Assembly (NCBI GenBank): GCA_030055525.1
Contig: JASFYJ010000003.1
Span: 142,446 to 206,445 of the forward strand
Direction: 5' to 3'
DNA: 64,000 bases
Source: Archaeoglobales archaeon
GTDB lineage: Archaea; Halobacteriota; Archaeoglobi; Archaeoglobales; Archaeoglobaceae
Translations under genes and position numbers: made by a program
Shown here: positions 8,455 to 16,845 of the stretch, piece by piece
Position numbering within the stretch: the first letter of the stretch is position 1
Layout of the letters: each line of letters begins with the position of its first letter
Notes under the pieces: model-generated
Seen by the model: the letters and a program-made list of their open reading frames with translations, nothing else
The model's database searches: none
What the model was told of the DNA's origin: nothing

Positions 8455-8907
8455 ATGTCAAAAATTGATGAGATCGATCTTCTAATTCTTAAAGAACTTC
8501 AAGAGGATGCCAGAAAAAGTCTTAAAGAGATCGCTGAAAGGGTAGGAGTTGCTGAAGGGACCGTTTACAACAGGATAAACAAGATGAAAAAGATGGGAGT
8601 GATAAAAAAATTCATACCGGTTGTTGACTTTTCAATACTTGGTTACGATCTAACTGCTGTGATAGGTGTCGTCGCTGAAGGGGGACACTTGGAAGAGATC
8701 GAAGAACAGATAGCCAAATATAAAAATGTGACTGCTGTTTACGATGTTACTGGTGAGTTTGACATCTTAATAGTGGCAAGGTTCAGGGACAGAGAAAGCC
8801 TTGATAAGTTCGTAAAGAAGATTGGTGGTATGAAAAACGTAACTAAAACTTATACGATGCTTGTTCTGAACGTTGTTAAAGAGACGCACACAATAGAGTT
8901 AGAATGA
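8455..8907 (+). CDS. Lrp/AsnC-family transcriptional regulator
   Basis: 150 residues. The helix-turn-helix (LKEIAERVGVAEGTVYNRIN) lies at about residues 22-41, followed by a RAM effector domain with ferredoxin-like fold (LTAVIGVVAEGG ... YDVTGEFDILIVARF). I use the ATG at 8455, which gives the family's usual N-terminus MSKIDEIDLLIL; an in-frame GTG at 8413 would add 14 basic residues not typical of the family. A TATA box TTTATATA lies near 8348. It probably binds DNA as a dimer or octamer in response to an amino acid; the effector is unknown. Confidence 0.88.
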   Translation: MSKIDEIDLLILKELQEDARKSLKEIAERVGVAEGTVYNRINKMKKMGVIKKFIPVVDFSILGYDLTAVIGVVAEGGHLEEIEEQIAKYKNVTAVYDVTGEFDILIVARFRDRESLDKFVKKIGGMKNVTKTYTMLVLNVVKETHTIELE

Positions 8908-8908
8908 A

Positions 8909-9961
8909 TCAGATTTTTAGCATTTTAAAGAATTTTCCAGGATATCTTAGAACAAAAAATGGTTTAAATTTCGTGTACTTCATGTCGATGCCGTCAAGCA
9001 AAAGCATAAAGTTCAAGAAAGAGTCGAAGTTGCTCACTCTTTCAAGAGTAGCGACCATTCTGTCTTTGAGAAATTCATTCTTCTTTTTAAGCAAATTTTT
9101 GTAATCTTCAAGGTTTTTAAGATTTTTTGATAGCAAGAATGCAGATAATATAGCACCACTCATGCCCTCTCCATAAAGGGGATCAACCAACCCAGCAGCG
9201 TCGCCAACTTTCACAACTACATTCTTGTCTTTTAAAAAAACTTCTTTTTCTTTTCCTTCGTACATCATCGCAGCGTAGCTGTAGTCAAGCAATCCGGCAC
9301 CGTTTTTAGTACATCTACCTATTTCAAGGCTTAAAAAATCAGAAATAAATTTTATAAAATCGTTTAATTTTGCTTTACTCACCTTGCCACTACAGCCTAG
9401 ATTAGCTATTTTATTTCCAAGCGGAAATAACCAGTATAAAGTTTCGGGTTCATCTTTTTTTACCATCCAGAAGTTAGTATCTTTTACATTCTCAAAATTT
9501 CCCTCCAGGATTTTGTATATTGCGATTTGGCAGTATTTTCCAGGTTTCGAACCTCTTGCATCAACAACTACATCTCCTTCAAGCTCATTCAAATTGACCT
9601 TTTCTCCAAAGTTTATTTTTACCCCCATCTCATGCAGTTTTTTGATAAGAAAAAGCTGAAATTTCAGCCGATCAATCATAATACAGAAGTTTCTGTTCAT
9701 TATTGAAGAAATTTTTATTTCACCATCCACCTCAAAAATCCAGACTATCCTTTTAAGTCTGTTCATTACGAATGGTTTAACGAATTTTCCGATTATTTTA
9801 AAGGAATCTCTCTGATTTGCCAAGCCTTCAGCGCAATCTACTCTGTACCTTTCAAGTTTGAATTTTTCAAATACTTCTATGTTTATATTTTCATAATTAT
9901 TTTTTACAAAATAGGCCGTTAATAATCCTGCCAAACCTCCACCGGCTATAGTGAGGTTCAT
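8909..9961 (-). CDS. FAD-dependent geranylgeranyl-reductase-family oxidoreductase
   Basis: 350 residues from the ATG at 9961; a longer form from 9976 is possible. MNLTIAGGGLAGLLTAYFVK is the N-terminal FAD-binding loop. GDAAGLVDPLYGEGMSGAI is the hallmark second FAD motif of the geranylgeranyl reductase group. VVDARGSKPGKY is the middle motif. Family members saturate isoprenoid chains of archaeal membrane lipids or quinones; whether this one is the lipid reductase or a paralogue cannot be told. It is convergent with the Lrp gene, with stops almost touching. Confidence 0.8.
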   Translation of the reverse strand: MNLTIAGGGLAGLLTAYFVKNNYENINIEVFEKFKLERYRVDCAEGLANQRDSFKIIGKFVKPFVMNRLKRIVWIFEVDGEIKISSIMNRNFCIMIDRLKFQLFLIKKLHEMGVKINFGEKVNLNELEGDVVVDARGSKPGKYCQIAIYKILEGNFENVKDTNFWMVKKDEPETLYWLFPLGNKIANLGCSGKVSKAKLNDFIKFISDFLSLEIGRCTKNGAGLLDYSYAAMMYEGKEKEVFLKDKNVVVKVGDAAGLVDPLYGEGMSGAILSAFLLSKNLKNLEDYKNLLKKKNEFLKDRMVATLERVSNFDSFLNFMLLLDGIDMKYTKFKPFFVLRYPGKFFKMLKI

Positions 9962-9987
9962 AGGAAATGCACACAATATAAAAATAT

Positions 9988-11118
9988 TTAAGTTGTGTAT
10001 GCTGAATTCAGTTTAACGTAATCGTGACTTAGATCACAACCAATTGCAAAACCCTCACCAGTACCTCTATGCAGATCTATCAGAATTTCGAATTCTTCAT
10101 TCTCTTCCATTAGCTTTTTAGCCTTCTCTTCATTCCCCAGTATGATACCTCTATCTACAAGCGTCACTTCACTGTTTGCTAAAAAGCTGATCGATATCTT
10201 TTCATCCACATTCGCTGTATATCCCACAGCTGCTACTATCCTACCCCAGTTTGGGTCCCTGCCGAAGATAGCAGTTTTTACGAGGAGAGATGACGCTACA
10301 GCCTTTGCTATCCTTGCAGCGATCTCATCATCTTCAGCCCCCATAACTCTAACAGTAAAAACCCTCGTCGCCCCCTCACCATCTCTGGCTATCTGGTAAG
10401 CCAAACTTCTGCAGACTTTTGTAAGCTCCTCTGAAAACATATCTCTATCCACTTTATCCTTGCAAGTTGAAATTAAAAGTACAGTATCATTGGTCGAAGT
10501 ATCTCCATCGACTGTAAGTCTGTTGAAACTGTTTTCTGCAGCCGTTTTCAACATTTCGTAGAGTTCTCCGCTATCGAATTTTGCTGTGGTAAAAATAAAG
10601 CAGAGCATTGTAGCTAAATTTGGTGCAATCATCCCAGCACCCTTTGCAACAGCAGATATTTTTGCTTTTTCAGAATGGGCCTTCTTTAAGAACTTATCAG
10701 TAGTCATAATAGCTTTGCCAAATTTGTCTGCATGCTGCTTGCTATTTCCTAAGTCGTGGTAGACTTCTACGGCCTTTTTCCTGATCCATTCCATGTCAAG
10801 TTTTCTACCAATGACACCAGTGGATGCAATTGCAATATCTTTGGTATTACATTTAAGCAGCTCAGCAGCAATTTTACACATCTCCATCGCATCCTCCAAC
10901 CCCTTTTCCCCAGTAAAAGCGTTTGCATTTCCGCTATTTACTATAAGTCCTTCAATTTTACCGTCGGCTATATTTTCTTCGCAAATCCTTACTGGAGCAG
11001 CTTTAATGCTATTCTTCGTAAATAGACCAGCTACATTACCGCTGCATTTTGCAAGAGCGAGACCTAATTTTCCCTCCTTTATTCCGCTACATAGGATGCC
11101 CGTATCTGTGATCTCCAT
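9988..11118 (-). CDS. argJ: Arginine biosynthesis bifunctional protein ArgJ (glutamate N-acetyltransferase)
   Basis: 376 residues, usual length. The autocleavage site is visible in KGAGMIAPNLATMLCF: cleavage before the Thr of ATML creates the nucleophile and the alpha and beta chains. VNSGNANAFTG and GRDPNWGRIVAAVGY are further family signatures. It recycles acetyl from N-acetylornithine to glutamate in arginine synthesis. It stands alone, divergent from pgk across 55 bp. Confidence 0.95.
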   Translation of the reverse strand: MEITDTGILCSGIKEGKLGLALAKCSGNVAGLFTKNSIKAAPVRICEENIADGKIEGLIVNSGNANAFTGEKGLEDAMEMCKIAAELLKCNTKDIAIASTGVIGRKLDMEWIRKKAVEVYHDLGNSKQHADKFGKAIMTTDKFLKKAHSEKAKISAVAKGAGMIAPNLATMLCFIFTTAKFDSGELYEMLKTAAENSFNRLTVDGDTSTNDTVLLISTCKDKVDRDMFSEELTKVCRSLAYQIARDGEGATRVFTVRVMGAEDDEIAARIAKAVASSLLVKTAIFGRDPNWGRIVAAVGYTANVDEKISISFLANSEVTLVDRGIILGNEEKAKKLMEENEEFEILIDLHRGTGEGFAIGCDLSHDYVKLNSAYTT

Positions 11119-11173
11119 GAGTGTACATTGGTATGAGCATAAAATGTTTTATGTCCTCATTAGACTTTAAGCG

Positions 11174-12394
11174 ATGATAGGCGATCTTCCGACCTTAGAT
11201 GATGTAGACTATGATGGTAAAACAGTACTAGTTAGAGTAGATCTGAACTCTCCAATAGTGGATTCAAAGATCCTAGATACAACGAGGTTTGAGGCACATA
11301 TACCAACGCTAGAGGATTTGGCAGATTCGAAGGTCGTTCTTATATCTCACCAGAGCAGACCGGGAAAGAAGGATTTTACAACCCTTGAAAGTCATTCAAA
11401 AGTGCTTTCGAAACTCCTTGGAAAAAAGGTAGAGTATGTGGACGAGATCTTCAGTCAGAGGGTTCAGCAAAGGATAAGGGAGATGTCCGATGGAGAAGTG
11501 ATCTTACTCGAAAACGTTCGATTCTATGCTGAGGAAACTTTGGAAAGAACGGCTGAGGAACATGCAAACTCTCATCTTGTCAGAAAACTGAAAGGTTTGT
11601 TCGATTTATTCGTAAATGATGCTTTTTCAGCATCTCATAGAAGTCATGCATCACTCATAGGCTTTGTGCCGGTTTTACCATCTGTTGTTGGCAGACTAGT
11701 TGAGAAGGAAGTTTCAGCTCTGGACAAAGCGTTGAAAAGCGATGGTCGTAAGTTGTTCATACTTGGTGGAGCAAAGATGAAGGATTCTGTGAGGGTTATG
11801 AAGAACGTTCTTGAAAATGGCATAGCTGACAAAGTAGCGCTTACTGGAGTCGTCGCCAATTGCTTCCTCAAACTCAGCGGTGTTGAGATAGGTGAATACA
11901 ATACGAAGGTGGTTGAAGAGAATAGAGAAGGGCTAAAAGACGAAGAACTTTTAACGATCCTGAAGAAGTATAAAGAAAAAATCCTGCTGCCTGTAGACCT
12001 AGGTGTCGAAAAAGACGGTAAAAGAGTAGATATCCCACTAGAAAAGTTTAATGGAGAAAAAATAATGGATATAGGCATTGAAACGGCAAATATGATCGCA
12101 TCTCTAGTTCCAGAATTTGATGTTGTTGTTATAAACGGCCCAGCAGGAGTTTTTGAGGATCAGAGATTTGCAATTGGAACCCACGAAGTTTTGAAGGCTG
12201 TTTCGAAGGCTAGGTATTCGGTGGTGGGGGGAGGCCATATCGTTTCAGCCGCGATGCTCTTTGGATTAGCAAATAAGATGAGTCACGTTTCTACAGGTGG
12301 AGGAGCGAGTATTAGATACCTTAGTGGAGAAAAATTACCGGGAATAGAAGTTATAAGGGAATATTGGAAGAAGAAGTGGGGTGTTGGAAAATAA
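11174..12394 (+). CDS. pgk: Phosphoglycerate kinase
   Basis: 406 residues. VRVDLNSPI opens the N-domain, LLENVRFYAEE and NDAFSASHRSHASLIGF are the substrate-binding region, LGGAKMKDS the interdomain part, and VINGPAGVFED with STGGGASIRYL close the nucleotide site. It interconverts 1,3-bisphosphoglycerate and 3-phosphoglycerate. It pairs functionally with the type II GAPDH at 59201. Poly-T tracts right after the stop look like an archaeal terminator. Confidence 0.97.
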   Translation: MIGDLPTLDDVDYDGKTVLVRVDLNSPIVDSKILDTTRFEAHIPTLEDLADSKVVLISHQSRPGKKDFTTLESHSKVLSKLLGKKVEYVDEIFSQRVQQRIREMSDGEVILLENVRFYAEETLERTAEEHANSHLVRKLKGLFDLFVNDAFSASHRSHASLIGFVPVLPSVVGRLVEKEVSALDKALKSDGRKLFILGGAKMKDSVRVMKNVLENGIADKVALTGVVANCFLKLSGVEIGEYNTKVVEENREGLKDEELLTILKKYKEKILLPVDLGVEKDGKRVDIPLEKFNGEKIMDIGIETANMIASLVPEFDVVVINGPAGVFEDQRFAIGTHEVLKAVSKARYSVVGGGHIVSAAMLFGLANKMSHVSTGGGASIRYLSGEKLPGIEVIREYWKKKWGVGK

Positions 12395-12417
12395 TTTTTA
12401 ATTTTTTTGGTTTTTTT
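12395..12417 (+). terminator. Poly-T transcription terminator after pgk
   Basis: Three runs of T (5, 7 and 7 residues) follow the pgk stop immediately, with no stable GC hairpin. This is the U-tract form of intrinsic termination in euryarchaea. Confidence 0.6.
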
Positions 12418-12598
12418 AGTTTTTATATCTATCGAAAGACTTTAATAGCACTATTTTGTTCAGACTAAAAATAGTGAAAATTAAAATCAACGATAAAATT
12501 TTGCAAGGATCGATATAGGATAAAAACAATCATAAGAATACTTTTTTTCGAAAATTTTAAATTACGCTGTTTCAAATTGTCGGAGAGGTCGATATACT

Positions 12599-14002
12599 AT
12601 GAATGTTAGAGAGGAATATGAGAAGAAGCTGATTAGTGCTGAAGAAGCGGTCAAAATGATAGAGAATGGCTACCACATAACATTGGGCGGGGCCGGGAGT
12701 TTTGCACAGGTAGTAGACAAGTACTTAGCAGCGAGAGACGATCTGAAGGAAGTTCTGGTATCAACTTTCATAGATGTACTTCCTTACGAGTTTTTAAGGG
12801 CAGATCCTTGCTGTGAGCGCTTTAAATGGGCTAGTGGTTTTATACACATGGGTACAAGACCCTTTGCAAAGAACATAGGCACTGCCATGTATGTTCCAAA
12901 CCTTTACAGCGATGTACCAAAAATTTATAGGGAAGTCTGGAAGGACAGGATAGATATCGCTTTCATCGTTACCACTAAGATGGATAAACACGGATACTTC
13001 AACTTTGGAATAACGTGTTCACATCTGAAGGCAATTATCGATTCTGCAAAGAAAGTAGTCGTTATAGCGAAGGAGGATATGCCGTGGATAAATGGCGGTT
13101 ATGATGAATGTGTTCACATATCTGAGGTAGACTATGTGATTGAGGATCATGAATTTCCAACTCCGGCTTTGCCCTTCATCCCACCACCATCGAAAGAAGA
13201 TCAGATGATAGCTGAGAATATAATTGAAGCTGGACTAGTCAAATCTGGTTCAACCCTCCAAGTAGGTATAGGTTCTCTACCGGATTCGGTTATAAAGCTG
13301 CTCAAAACGTGTGATTACAAAGATCTGGGCGTTCATACAGAGATGATAGGAGATGGGACGATAGAACTAATAAATGAAGGTATAGTTACGAACGACAAGA
13401 AAAAACTAGATAGGGGCAAATCCGTCTTTACCTTTGTCCTTGGAAGCAGGGATTGCTACGAATATCTCGATAGAAACCCAATGATGGCAAATTATCCCGT
13501 CGATTACACAAACGACCCATTTTTGATCGCTCAACAACCAAACGTTTTCTCGTTGAATCAGGCAGCGCAGATAGATCTGATGGGTCAAATAAATTCGGAA
13601 CAGATGGGGATTATTTCTCCAACAGGTAAACTTTTCCAGATAAGTGGAACAGGTGGGCAGCTTGATTTTGTTATGGGATGTCTTTTCAGCAAAGATAGAC
13701 AAGGTAAGTCCGTAATAGCACTCTATTCAACTTACGATGGACATTCCAGAGTTGTACCTTTGCTTCCGGAAGGTTCTGCAGTTACCGTACCAAGATCCAT
13801 GACTCAATATGTTGCAACAGAATGGGGCGTAGCTTACCTCAGAGGCTATCCAGTCAGAGATAGAGCCATAGCTCTGATCAACATAGCCCATCCAGATCAC
13901 AGAGAGTGGTTAATAAAAGAGGCTGAAAGGGTTGGCATATTCCCTCCGCATTATAAGCCACCAATTGGAAAACCAGAAAACGTAATTGTTAGGAGAGATT
14001 GA
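12599..14002 (+). CDS. Acetyl-CoA hydrolase/transferase family CoA-transferase (4-hydroxybutyrate / butyrate / acetate type)
   Basis: 467 residues. Family landmarks: GIGSLPDSVIKLL (CoA-binding), the catalytic Glu in LGVHTEMIGDGTIELI, and ISGTGGQLDFVMGCLFS near the C-terminal active-site region. The ending (VATEWGVAYLRGYPVRDRA) is also standard. Such enzymes move CoA between acyl-CoA and acetate or another acid by a glutamyl-CoA intermediate. Archaeoglobales carry several; the acyl specificity is not determined. It stands alone between 204 bp and 331 bp spacers. Confidence 0.88.
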   Translation: MNVREEYEKKLISAEEAVKMIENGYHITLGGAGSFAQVVDKYLAARDDLKEVLVSTFIDVLPYEFLRADPCCERFKWASGFIHMGTRPFAKNIGTAMYVPNLYSDVPKIYREVWKDRIDIAFIVTTKMDKHGYFNFGITCSHLKAIIDSAKKVVVIAKEDMPWINGGYDECVHISEVDYVIEDHEFPTPALPFIPPPSKEDQMIAENIIEAGLVKSGSTLQVGIGSLPDSVIKLLKTCDYKDLGVHTEMIGDGTIELINEGIVTNDKKKLDRGKSVFTFVLGSRDCYEYLDRNPMMANYPVDYTNDPFLIAQQPNVFSLNQAAQIDLMGQINSEQMGIISPTGKLFQISGTGGQLDFVMGCLFSKDRQGKSVIALYSTYDGHSRVVPLLPEGSAVTVPRSMTQYVATEWGVAYLRGYPVRDRAIALINIAHPDHREWLIKEAERVGIFPPHYKPPIGKPENVIVRRD

Positions 14003-14333
14003 GTTTAATTATTTCTGCATTTTTATATTCTTTGTCCGGAGGCTTTTTTAGGATTTTCCGAATTAGAAATCCTGAAAACGATCTTCAAAGCTGATTTAGA
14101 TTTTTTTGGTTGATTAAATTATGTGAAAAAGTTCGAGATAAAAATTCAGTCAACTTTTCCTTCATGAACTTTATTTTTTTCTGACTTCAGGTAAGTTGAG
14201 GTCCCTGAGAATACTGCAACCCAACAGTATGCTTGATCTCATCGAAATATTCGAGATCCTCGTTGTTCAATCGAAAAGTATATATATCACTAATACAAAG
14301 TTTTTAACGGAAATAAAGAAGGAGGTGATTTGA
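14003..14333 (+). promoter_or_regulatory. 331-bp spacer with histone promoter and strong Shine-Dalgarno
   Basis: No gene is seen in the first 270 bp. A TATA box (GTATATATATC) lies at 14279-14289, and GGAGGTGAT at 14321-14329 is an almost full complement of the 16S anti-Shine-Dalgarno, 4 nt before the histone ATG. The combination predicts high expression. Confidence 0.75.
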
Positions 14334-14537
14334 ATGGCTGAACTTCCAGCTGCACCAGTAGATAGGTTGATCAGGAAGGCAGGTGCAGAGAGGGTAAGTG
14401 CAGATGCTGTGGAGAAGATGATAGAAGTACTTGAGGACTATGCGATGAAGGTAGCTAAGAAGGCAGTTGAAGTTGCAAAGCACTCTGGAAGAAAAACAGT
14501 TACTGCTGAGGATATAAGGCTAGCCCTATCAATGTAA
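14334..14537 (+). CDS. Archaeal histone
   Basis: 67 residues, the minimal histone fold: [20 protein letters not shown], then a long central helix ([20 protein letters not shown]), then [18 protein letters not shown]. These are the HMfA/HMfB-type DNA-binding loops. It compacts DNA as dimers stacking into longer filaments. Strong TATA and SD upstream, T-tract terminator downstream (14548-14554). Confidence 0.97.
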   Translation: MAELPAAPVDRLIRKAGAERVSADAVEKMIEVLEDYAMKVAKKAVEVAKHSGRKTVTAEDIRLALSM

Positions 14538-14572
14538 ACTTTTAAAATTTTTTTGTATAAAAAATTTTGATA

Positions 14573-15826
14573 TTATATTACTACTTCGTAAACTTTCCTT
14601 AACTTTTCAACCTCAATTACACTGCTCAGATCTCCTCTTTTTATAATTTTGAAAGCATGTTCTATCACAGCTTTGTAGAACTCACAGAATGGACTTTTGT
14701 TGAGGAAAGACCCTTTTTCAGCGTAAACTTCTGCTGGACAAGGGCTTCCACAGATGTTTCTGAAGGCGCAATCCTTACATTCTTCAATATTCTCTACTCT
14801 TCTCTTTCTTACGCTTTCAAAAGCTTTTTTGAGCTCTTCTTTGTCTTTAATAATTTCTAGGGGGCTTCTAAAGTCGGATATACCGATAAACTCCCCACAG
14901 GGGTAGACTCCAGTGGGTGTTATCGCAAAAAATCTTCTCCCGCCTCCGCATGGGGAAATGTCGCACTGTAGAACTCTCGAATAGGGAGCGACTATTCCAA
15001 GGATTATGTTGGCAAAATCTCCTATTACTATTCTTTTACCATTCTTCGTATGCCAGATTGACCTCTCAACTGCTTTTATAAATTCATGCGCCGCTACTTT
15101 TGGATCTGGTCTTAGTTCTCTGCCACCTGCACTTGAACCTCTAACAGGGTTCATCAAAACAAGCCTAACTTTTCCAGCTAAAAAATCGATCATTTCGCTC
15201 AGATCCGTGTAGTTGTACTTCGTTATTGTAGTGATAACGTTGAAACCCTTTTGATTGTTGAACCACTCCAGAATCTCAACAACTTTTTTGTAATGACCTT
15301 TACCCCTTAAAAAGTCCTCAATATTCTCTTTTGGTGAATCAAAAGATATTCCTACGTTTACTTTCATATCTTTCAAAAATTCGGCATCTTCTTCATTTAA
15401 AAGAAAGCCGTTGGTCTGTATGCCGAATATAAAATCGTTTTTGAAATCCTCTATGGCTCTGAAGATAGTATTTTTTGATAGGAGCGGTTCGGCTCCATGA
15501 AAAACGACGCTCTTTACATTAATGTCGGATAATGTGTTCAAGATTGAGTATAAAACATCGTATTCCATCTCTTCTCCGCTTCTCCTAAGCTCCTTTGGAA
15601 TATAACAGTAGGGGCAGTTTGCATTGCACCTTTCGGTTACATTTAGGTATACTGTATTAAAGTCGATTTCTGTTCGGTATTTTTCCATTTTTCGGCAAAG
15701 CTCCTCTCTCAGATTTTGATAGAGTTTTAGTATTTCGTCTGGAATTTTTCCATCGTATATCGTCCAAAAGTTGTTTTCCGGATCTATAGAAATATCAAAA
15801 TCCTCCATTTCAACTTTCTGTAGCAT
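14573..15826 (-). CDS. Radical SAM/SPASM peptide-modifying enzyme
   Basis: 417 residues. The radical SAM cluster motif is CNANCPYC (C67, C71, C74). A C-terminal SPASM region carries auxiliary Fe-S cysteines: SPCGGGRRFF, GVYPCGEF, then CKDCAFRNICGSPCPAE and a last Cys in SPFCEFY. This arrangement is shared with sulfatase-maturating enzymes and RiPP maturases. The start is preceded by GAGGTGAT, 18 nt after the stop of a 26-residue peptide gene, so the two are coupled. The peptide is the natural candidate substrate. Related archaeal genes are described as putative peptide-modifying radical SAM enzymes; the product is unknown. Confidence 0.88.
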   Translation of the reverse strand: MLQKVEMEDFDISIDPENNFWTIYDGKIPDEILKLYQNLREELCRKMEKYRTEIDFNTVYLNVTERCNANCPYCYIPKELRRSGEEMEYDVLYSILNTLSDINVKSVVFHGAEPLLSKNTIFRAIEDFKNDFIFGIQTNGFLLNEEDAEFLKDMKVNVGISFDSPKENIEDFLRGKGHYKKVVEILEWFNNQKGFNVITTITKYNYTDLSEMIDFLAGKVRLVLMNPVRGSSAGGRELRPDPKVAAHEFIKAVERSIWHTKNGKRIVIGDFANIILGIVAPYSRVLQCDISPCGGGRRFFAITPTGVYPCGEFIGISDFRSPLEIIKDKEELKKAFESVRKRRVENIEECKDCAFRNICGSPCPAEVYAEKGSFLNKSPFCEFYKAVIEHAFKIIKRGDLSSVIEVEKLRKVYEVVI

Positions 15827-15844
15827 TAAATCACCTCAAAAAAT

Positions 15845-15925
15845 TTAGAAGGGAGATTCCTCTCCCAATATGTAATGAGTTAAACCTCCTCCCGTTTTGC
15901 ACTCGAACTGGTAGCTAACTGCCAT
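15845..15925 (-). CDS. Candidate 26-residue precursor peptide for the adjacent SPASM enzyme
   Basis: ATG at 15923-15925, TAA at 15845-15847. The peptide begins MAVSYQFECKTGGG and ends with LGEESPF, with one Cys, a Gly triplet and two aromatic residues (Tyr5, Phe7). It is 18 nt upstream of the radical SAM gene, which has its own SD in the gap. A TATA-like TTTAAATT (15947-15954) lies 26 nt upstream of the ATG, so the mRNA would be leaderless. No other role for this stretch is apparent. It is too short to judge by composition; the support is position, promoter geometry and the enzyme class downstream. Confidence 0.6.
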   Translation of the reverse strand: MAVSYQFECKTGGGLTHYILGEESPF

Positions 15926-15960
15926 ATTTTAATTCGAATAGATCGCAATTTAAACCTTCA

Positions 15961-15986
15961 TTTTGTAATACAATTGTATTACAAAA
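15961..15986. promoter_or_regulatory. Perfect 26-bp palindrome, candidate operator of the peptide/radical SAM operon
   Basis: Two inverted 13-bp halves (TTTTGTAATACAA and its complement) abut without a spacer. The palindrome sits immediately upstream of the TATA/BRE region of the peptide gene and downstream of the DUF371 stop. It has almost no GC, so a terminator hairpin is unlikely; binding by a dimeric regulator fits better. Confidence 0.65.
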
Positions 15987-16027
15987 AACTCAGTTTATTA
16001 AATGAAAATCTCGAAAGAACTCAAGAT

Positions 16028-16447
16028 TTAGGGTACTTTTATCTCAACTACGATCTCAGTCTTTTCATCTTTCATCAGTTCGATCATTTCTCTGTTCAAA
16101 TCTATTGCAGCTTTTGTGGATCGGATTCCTACAGTTCTACTGCAGATAAAGTTACTTTTTCTGAAAACGATATCTTTTGCATGATCTAGAGACATTTCCC
16201 TGCTACCGTGCGTATAAAAACTATCCTCCATTCCATAATCGGGGAGTTTTATCACCACAAAAAACATTTTATCGCTTTTAATCTCTTTTTTTAGCCATTC
16301 AGGTAGATCTCTGGCTGAACTAGAGGCTTTAACGCCAACGATGCAGTTTCCCCTTGGTGTTAAGTAGCTTTCCTTCGTAACCTCTAGAGTTGTTCTGTGT
16401 GTGGCCCTAAGATTCTTGTGGCCTCTAGCAAATATAGTGTAAAGCAT
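16028..16447 (-). CDS. DUF371 family conserved archaeal protein
   Basis: 139 residues. ARGHKNLRATHRTTLEVTKE near the N-terminus and LTPRGNCIVGVKASS are the family signature; IVFRKSNFICSRTVGIRSTK closes the conserved core. The protein is found across euryarchaea and has no established function. It ends 42 bp before the 26-bp palindrome and is on the same strand as the peptide/radical SAM genes, but the palindrome and TATA suggest a separate promoter for those. Confidence 0.85.
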   Translation of the reverse strand: MLYTIFARGHKNLRATHRTTLEVTKESYLTPRGNCIVGVKASSSARDLPEWLKKEIKSDKMFFVVIKLPDYGMEDSFYTHGSREMSLDHAKDIVFRKSNFICSRTVGIRSTKAAIDLNREMIELMKDEKTEIVVEIKVP

Positions 16448-16467
16448 AAAAAATTGCTAGATTGGAG

Positions 16468-16788
16468 TTAGTTGTATTCTAGTATCTTATCTATCTCTTC
16501 CCTAACCTCCCTCTCCGGCATAGCCCCTACAAATCCACCAATTATTTTACCATCCTTAAAGAAGAGAACAGTAGGTATACTTGAAATTCCATACTCAAAT
16601 GCTATTTCTTGTTCTTCATCAACGTTTACCTTGTAAAACTCCACTCTGCCGTTGTACTCTTTCTCAAGTTTTTCGAGCACCGGACTCAAATATCTACATG
16701 GCATACACCAATCAGCGTAGAAATCTACTGCAACGATCTTACCACTTTCTACGACCTTTCTAAATTCTTCAGAGTTCAATTTCTTCAT
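16468..16788 (-). CDS. Thioredoxin
   Basis: 106 residues, standard size. The redox site is WCMPC (Cys28, Cys31) in VDFYADWCMPCRYLSP, and the cis-proline is in SIPTVLFF. The CMPC active site departs from the usual CGPC, which should shift its redox potential. It reduces protein disulfides; the reductase is not in the window. The downstream gene DUF371 follows at 20 bp and may share its mRNA. Confidence 0.93.
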   Translation of the reverse strand: MKKLNSEEFRKVVESGKIVAVDFYADWCMPCRYLSPVLEKLEKEYNGRVEFYKVNVDEEQEIAFEYGISSIPTVLFFKDGKIIGGFVGAMPEREVREEIDKILEYN

Positions 16789-16845
16789 TATCTCACCTCT
16801 ATCCTACTAACCTTCTCTGTACAATTATATAACAATTTCCACTTT

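Noticed and set aside
15961..15986. Palindrome as a transcription terminator for DUF371
   Set aside because: It has almost no GC and would form a weak hairpin; its place beside the TATA of the next gene fits an operator better.
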